Position numbers and translations under genes: made by a program
Assembly (NCBI GenBank): GCA_021292165.1
Contig: CM037879.1
Coordinates: 113,452,359-113,516,358, forward strand
DNA from: Shinisaurus crocodilurus
Lineage: Eukaryota; Chordata; Lepidosauria; Squamata; Shinisauridae
Direction: 5' to 3'
Length of the DNA: 64,000 nucleotides
Part shown: positions 59,045 through 64,000 of the stretch, in pieces
Numbering within the stretch: position 1 is the first letter of the stretch
Layout: each line of letters starts with the position of its first letter
Notes under the pieces: model-generated
Database searches by the model: none
The model's input: the letters and a program-made list of their open reading frames with translations, nothing else
What the model was told of the DNA's origin: nothing

Positions 59045-59975
59045 TTGCTAGGCCTGAGGGCTACTTGCTACTCCCAGTCACCTCAAGTGTGGCTCTCCAC
59101 CTCTCTGCCTCATTCACTCCCTCCCTCTCTTTTCATAGTAGTCTCAGGAGGAGCCCTCTAGCTTTGCTTTGTTGTTTGCTTTAGTGGTGGGCCAGCTGCT
59201 GTGATCTGGGCTACCAAAGGAGGCTTTGGGGGAACAAAATCAAGAGATCTACCAACTGTCAGCTTGCTTGGACAACGTGGAGGGGGATCAGAAGGAGAGG
59301 CCCGCAGAGGTCTTCATCTGAGTCCAGTGCACAGCATCACTACTTGAGCAGGGTGGTGGAAGAGGAGAGCCCCCCGCCCCGGGCCCAGGAAAGGGCCCAA
59401 GCAGCCTCCAAAGTGGTGCCTGGAGCCAAACTGGCTCCTGCTTGAAAAATAGTGAAGCGTACTGAGTTAAAACCTTATCATATGCTGGCAAATGCCTGGG
59501 AGTAGAAGGTGTCAGTTTGGGGGAAGGCTGTCCTACTTTGGGAGGACAAGGAGCTATCAAAACAGTGAAGCATTGTCCCCTCACCACTAGAAATTCTACT
59601 CAACCCTTGTTACCTCTGTATTCTGGCTTTTGTGACTTCTCCAGTTGTTTTCCACATACTTTTAAACCTGTCTTGTAGCCATAAGGCATAGGAACATGCT
59701 TTTCAAAAAGAAGAAAAGAAAAGAAAAGCTGAGCTTCTCAAGATACAACACTCTTGTCTTCATGAAGGCCAATCACAGAATACATACAGCCCTGTTTAAA
59801 ATGTGTAGCATGCTTGGGAAATAAATGCATCTCAAACAAACCTACCATTCAAGTAAAACAAAAAATACCCTTCATTTGAACAAATATAACAAACAAATAT
59901 AAAGGGGCTGACAAATGTTCACTTTCAGGTATCTCTGATTATACAATTAAGGCTGCAATAAAGTGCATGCTTACT
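59045..59975. other. Intergenic stretch
   Basis: A 99-codon minus-strand frame (59288-59587) in GC-richer DNA resembles nothing known to me. Confidence 0.5.
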
Positions 59976-59983
59976 AGGTAATA

Positions 59984-60099
59984 AGGGTGCAATCCCATGC
60001 ATCTTTAGACAGAAAAAAGTCCTACAATTCCTAGCATTTGGGGGAATTCTGGGCATTGTAGGACTTTTTCCTGCCTAAATGCATAGAATTGCATCCCAA
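59984..60099. mobile_element. Foldback MITE family A, copy 4
   Basis: Left GGGTGCAATCCCATGCATC, right GCATAGAATTGCATCCC. A family B half lies directly upstream and another downstream. Confidence 0.7.
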
Positions 60100-60369
60100 G
60101 TCTCATTGAATTCATTGGGATGCATTCACTGAGTAAATATTATTAGGATCACATTGCAAAAGTTATAATAACAGATAGAAAAAAGCAACAGCATTCACAT
60201 CTTTGAGTGGTAGAACTGAAAGAAAGAGATTACTAGTTTGAAAACATTTTTTTTTTTTAATCAGCCCTATTCAATGAATATTTACTCAGAAGTAAGGCCC
60301 ATTCAATGAGCTAACTCCCAGATAATAGCCAGTTTAGACAGTCAGGAGGATCATGTAGTCAAGCTTTTC

Positions 60370-60690
60370 ACTGACACTACAGGCAGTCCCTTGGTTGAGA
60401 ACATCCGACAACTTGTACTTTCGAACGGACTGCTGAGCCTCCAGCAAGCACCAGCTAAGGCGCTCGCCGGACTTCCTGGTTCCCCGGCTCTTCATTGTTT
60501 ACGTAGAGTATAGTATATATGTAAAACTGGCCACAATTTGTGTAAATGCCGTTTTTAATGTATACTATGCTATACTCTACGTAAACAGCATATTTTATGC
60601 CGTTTTCTACGTAAAAGACATAGAGCCAGGGAACTGTATGTACCTGTTCCGACTTACGTACAAATTTGACTTAAAGACAGACTTATGAAC
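60370..60690. repeat. Palindrome-rich repeat with ACGTAAAC stem
   Basis: TGTTTACGTAGAGTATAG (60497) is mirrored by CTATACTCTACGTAAACA (60570-60587). The outer part (CAGTCCCTTGGTTGAGAAC; CCGACTTACGTACAAATTTG) suggests a DNA transposon into which the 171-bp hAT MITE inserted. Confidence 0.65.
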
Positions 60691-60860
60691 AGGGTCAGTG
60701 CTACCATTAGGCCAACTAGGCAGCTGCCTAGGGCACAGGGCTAAAGGGGGCACCAGAAACGCCTTGAAAAAAACAACAACAGCGCTCTCAAGTGGGAAGG
60801 GGGGGGGGCGCTAAATATCTGATCTTGCCTAGGGCACCAAACTGCCTTGCACCGGTCCTG
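60690..60860. mobile_element. 171-bp hAT-type MITE, second copy, opposite orientation
   Basis: Same family as 34962-35125, sharing GGCAGCTGCCTAG and CTAAATATCTGATCTTGCC. Flanking CTTATGAA copies are at 60682-60689 and 60861-60868. Confidence 0.92.
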
Positions 60861-60959
60861 CTTATGAATGGGTCTTGTTCATAACACTGCATCATTGAAT
60901 ACATTCCCGATGATGATGATGATGATAATAATAATCCTTGCACATAGATAACTACTAGG

Positions 60960-61400
60960 CTAGGGAGAAGATTATGAGCCAGACTAGATGTACAGAATGC
61001 AGCAGCTAGAATGCTTGTGCCAGCTAGGTGCTGGGGAGGATCATATTACACCGATGCTGTATCATTTACATTGGCGGTCTATTACTTTCCAGGTCCAATT
61101 CAAGGTGCTGGTTTTGGACTTTAAAGCCCTAAATGGTTTGGGGCTACATTATCTGGAGGACCACCAACACCTGTATGAGCCTTCCCAAGCATTAAGATCA
61201 CCATCAGAGGCTCACTGGCTACAAGAGTTAGGCTGGCAGGCATTAGGGATAGGGCTTTTTCAGTGGTGGCCCAACATCTTTCAAACTCCTTCCCAGGGAG
61301 ATATGTATGGCCTCAGCACTGCTGGCTTAAAAAAAAATAAATGCTTAAGACACATTTATTCCAGTCCACATTTGGTATATTTTTATTTATTGTTTTAGCT
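60960..61400 (+). pseudogene. L2-type LINE C-terminal fragment
   Basis: DHITPMLYHLHWRSITFQ and FKVLVLDFKALNGLG follow a MQQLECLCQLG start equivalent to LVQNAAARL. The frame is open for 136 codons but has diverged. Confidence 0.75.
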
Positions 61401-62013
61401 GCTGCTGCTGCTATGTATGTTTGCTCTAGGGTGAACTCTTTATCCATATATGATAGTGTTCATGTATAGAGCTTCATTTTAATTGGAAAAACACTTAAAT
61501 ATACATACACCCCCAACCAGGAAAAGGGTTATCACATGATTCTAATGAATGTGCAGACTGGTCCTGAAGTGTATAAAATATTGCAGCCTTTAAAAAGTTA
61601 CTCATGTTGCCAATACATTGGATACACAAGTAGTAAATGAGCTAGCCTGGGAGTACTATTATTCCTTCACATAAAATCTGCTAAGACTTTGTTGTCATTT
61701 ATTTCCCTTCTGTTGTAAACCTAATCCTGTTTCTTCGAGGCAAAACTCTCACCTCAGACAACCGCCCAAGCTATTCTTGGATATTTAGTGCTAATCCGAC
61801 CCGCAGATAGTGTGAATGATGTTATACCTCCTTAGTAATGCACACTGAAGCTGTGAACAGGTGCTTCTGTTGTTAATACTGCACTGGAATATGTGCTAGT
61901 TTGTTCACATACTTTGTAGGTGCAACCCACAAAAAAGGAGCAAAACTAAGACATGGTTAACTTAGAAGAAGAAGGTAGCTTACAGCAGCATACCATCAGC
62001 AGCTACTTCCAGA

Positions 62014-62095
62014 ATTGCTAACCATTGGCCATGTAGGCTGGGGCTGATGGGAGTTGGAGTCCAAAACATCTGGAGGGTATCCAGTTGGGGAAGAC
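62014..62095. mobile_element. Foldback MITE family C, right part
   Basis: GGGCTGATGGGAGTTGGAGT, CCAAAACATCTGGAGGG and the end CAGTTGGGGAAG. Confidence 0.65.
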
Positions 62096-62259
62096 AGATC
62101 TAGGCTGTACAATTTCAGCTTACTGTTCAGGGTTCACATGATTACTTGTGCCTCCATACATAATAAATAATAAATAAATAAATAAATAAAACACAGTATG
62201 TAGTAAGTATATTCGTATAATCAGAAACTTGTACTGGCAACAAAAAGCTGCAGTGAAAG

Positions 62260-63185
62260 TTGATGATCAGAAGATAAGAGGATATTTAGAAATATGAAGA
62301 GGAGTAAGACAAGGATGTCTACTTTTACCATTGCCTTCTAATTTTCACTCCAAGAACATCTTTAAGAAGCCCTTGCTGATTTAAATGATGGTATCATTGT
62401 TAATGGAGAGTTTATCAATAACATTTGATATGCAGATGATACAGTATTGCTAGCTGATAATTTAGATGGTCTACAAAGATGACCTGGTAAAGTCAGTGAA
62501 GTAAGTAATGAACATGGTCTAAAAATGAATGTTAAGAAAACCAAGTGTATGGAAATTAGTAAAAATCAAGTAGTCCGAGATAAACAGTTAAAAATTCAAA
62601 ATGAAAATGTGGAGTGGGTTGCTAAATATAAATATCGTGGAATTTGGTTGAACTAGCAGCGGGATCCTAATAATGCAATAAAAGAATAGAGATGACCCGG
62701 AGTAGCTTTTTAAAGATGAAAAATGCAATATGTAACTAAAACTTAAAATAGCCTTGAGAATGTGCATTGTACAGTGTTATGTATTTTCATTTCTACTATA
62801 TGGCATGGAATCGTGGACTTTAACACAGACTACCATAAAAAAGATAGAAGCATTTGAAATGTGGATTTATCACAGTATGTTATGAATTTCATGGACTGAG
62901 AGGGTGACCAACAAAGAAGTATTAAAGAGAATGTATAAAGATCAAGAAATTATAAAACACATAAAATGCAGAAAACTAGAATATTTTGGTCATATAATGA
63001 GAAATAAAAAATATAGACTGTTGCAGCTGATTAAACAAGGGAAAATAAATGGGAAAAGATGTGTAGGAAGAAAAACATATTGGCTGAAAAACCTTAAAGA
63101 ATGGTTTGGGGGCAACACAACATCATTGTTTAGAGCAGCCATATCTAAAGACTGTTTAGCCATGATGAAGTCCAACCTCCTGTAG
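62260..63185 (+). pseudogene. Non-LTR retrotransposon of another clade: reverse transcriptase and C-terminus
   Basis: GVRQGCLLLPL-like text, then YADDTVLLADNLDGLQR near 62427-62480, LKMNVKKTKCMEIS near 62520-62560, and finally a 93-codon frame (62904-63185) with KCRKLEYFGHIMRNKKYRLL and GRKTYWLKNLKEWFG. Stops and frame changes make it inactive. The clade is not assigned (RTE- or R4-like by impression). Confidence 0.75.
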
Positions 63186-63189
63186 GAGA

Positions 63190-63236
63190 GGAAAGAGAAG
63201 GAGAAGGAGAAGAAGGAGGAGGAGGAGGAGGAGGTA
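63190..63236 (+). repeat. GGA/GAA-rich microsatellite
   Basis: Purine-only tract after the LINE C-terminus, probably derived from its tail. Confidence 0.85.
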
Positions 63237-63899
63237 GTAAGTACACTTAGGATTGCAGCCACAAAGCTACTTCAGTTCCACAAATCTTTAACATGGTTTT
63301 AACTCCTCTGTTTTCTTCTCATTGAAGGAGAAAATACAGTCAGAAGCATCCTTTCACATTTACATTGTTTTTTCTTCTATACCTTATCTCTTTGCCTGTC
63401 ATAAGTTGCCACAGTACAAAATTGCTGCTTAAAACTTTCTAAAAATGTCCCAGCTCACCACAAACAGAATGGCTGCTTCCTCTCTAGGAAGCTGAGCAAA
63501 GAATCACTGTGGAATATCCCATAATTTTACTGGGCCCCCAATATTCTTACCGGTTAAATCTAGAAATGTACATGAATCCTGTACAGCAGTAGTTAAAGCT
63601 ACAGCTATTTCCCGTTTTTATTCCATCACAGCCAATACAATTCTCTTGTTCACTGGGGTAAAACATTTCCTTTATAGGTTAGAACTGTTGATTTCACTAG
63701 AATCATCAAAGGAACAATGCCCAATGTTAATAAAATTCTGAGTCATGAGAAATCCCATTGAACATGAGGAGAAGCAGAATTGTTGGCAACAGATGGGCTG
63801 ACATATCTTTCATGAACAAATGTATAGACAACATTGTATGGATGGATGATTCAGAGAACTTTGCAGAAATGTCAGGGACAGCTCTTTGTGCTTGTTTCC

Positions 63900-64000
63900 A
63901 GGGCATGTAATGTATATGCCCTGGGATGCCATAATTATCACCCTCTTTAAGAAGGGTGATAGAACAGACTGTGGAAACTATCGGGGCATTTCTCTCTTAG
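63900..64000 (+). pseudogene. Start of another non-LTR reverse transcriptase, cut by the window end
   Basis: The frame reads ITLFKKGDRTDCGNYRGISLL up to the last base. The motif is the entry to the reverse transcriptase domain of many LINE clades. Its relation to 62.3-63.2 kb is unclear, since the order would be reversed for one copy. Confidence 0.65.

Noticed and set aside
45000..64000. HACE1, the neighbour of LIN28B in mammals, expected to the right on the plus strand
   Set aside because: Looked for its N-terminus and ankyrin-type frames; none seen. It may begin beyond the window.
1..64000. CRISPR array or bacterial operon
   Set aside because: Repeats are SINEs, MITEs, minisatellites and microsatellites; no evenly spaced identical repeats with unique spacers and no dense coding.

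Overview
The window looks like a piece of a squamate reptile (lizard-type) chromosome. The basis is indirect: one recognisable vertebrate gene start (LIN28B), dispersed tRNA-derived SINEs of the type I associate with Sauria SINEs, a 5S-rRNA-headed SINE, many L2/CR1-type LINE fragments, hAT and Tc1/mariner elements, and very many short palindromic MITEs. There is no prokaryotic-style gene density, and almost every long open frame is a chance frame or transposon debris.

The only host protein-coding sequence I can support is the 5' end of LIN28B on the minus strand. Exon 1 holds the start codon and ten coding bases (24803-24812). Exon 2 holds the first half of the cold-shock domain (23534-23730). 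They join in frame to give residues 1-69. Positions 1-23533 should therefore be LIN28B intron 2, and 24813 onward is promoter and upstream DNA. Exons 3 and 4 (rest of the cold-shock domain, zinc knuckles) were not found and presumably lie beyond position 1. The proximal promoter has two CACGTG E-boxes, an octamer ATGCAAAT and an inverted CCAAT box. A second CpG-rich promoter with a consensus first-exon/donor arrangement on the same strand lies 20.8 kb further upstream (45.6-46.0 kb). It could be a distal LIN28B promoter or the start of an unidentified transcript. Between them, 35.5-44.5 kb is AT-rich and strikingly poor in repeats.

Layout: 1-9.3 kb, intron 2 with foldback elements, a 2.19-kb hAT element with perfect 8-bp target duplication, a minisatellite and SINEs; 9.35-11.18 kb, a Tc1 element with a broken transposase and a SINE inside one terminal repeat; 12.0-12.8 kb, an L2 LINE 3' end; 13-23.5 kb, scattered SINEs, LINE tails and palindromes; 23.5-25.4 kb, LIN28B exons and promoter; 25.4-35.4 kb, upstream DNA dense in GCAATCCTAT-type MITEs, a CpG-rich patch (29.8-30.8 kb) and a hAT MITE nested in a LINE tail; 35.5-44.5 kb, the repeat-poor block; 44.6-46.1 kb, the distal CpG island; 46.1-47.1 kb, palindromic MITEs; 48.0-52.0 kb, one LINE carrying four nested insertions (SINE, LINE tail, solo LTR, hAT MITE); 52-64 kb, intergenic DNA with a mariner-like MITE, a 490-bp foldback, a second hAT MITE with perfect target duplication, and two further LINE fragments.

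No intact new gene system was found. The most interesting points are the LIN28B splice-site/promoter architecture, the distal promoter plus repeat-poor block, the layered transposon nest at 48-52 kb, two decayed hammerhead-ribozyme-like motifs, and MITE families that share the same termini.
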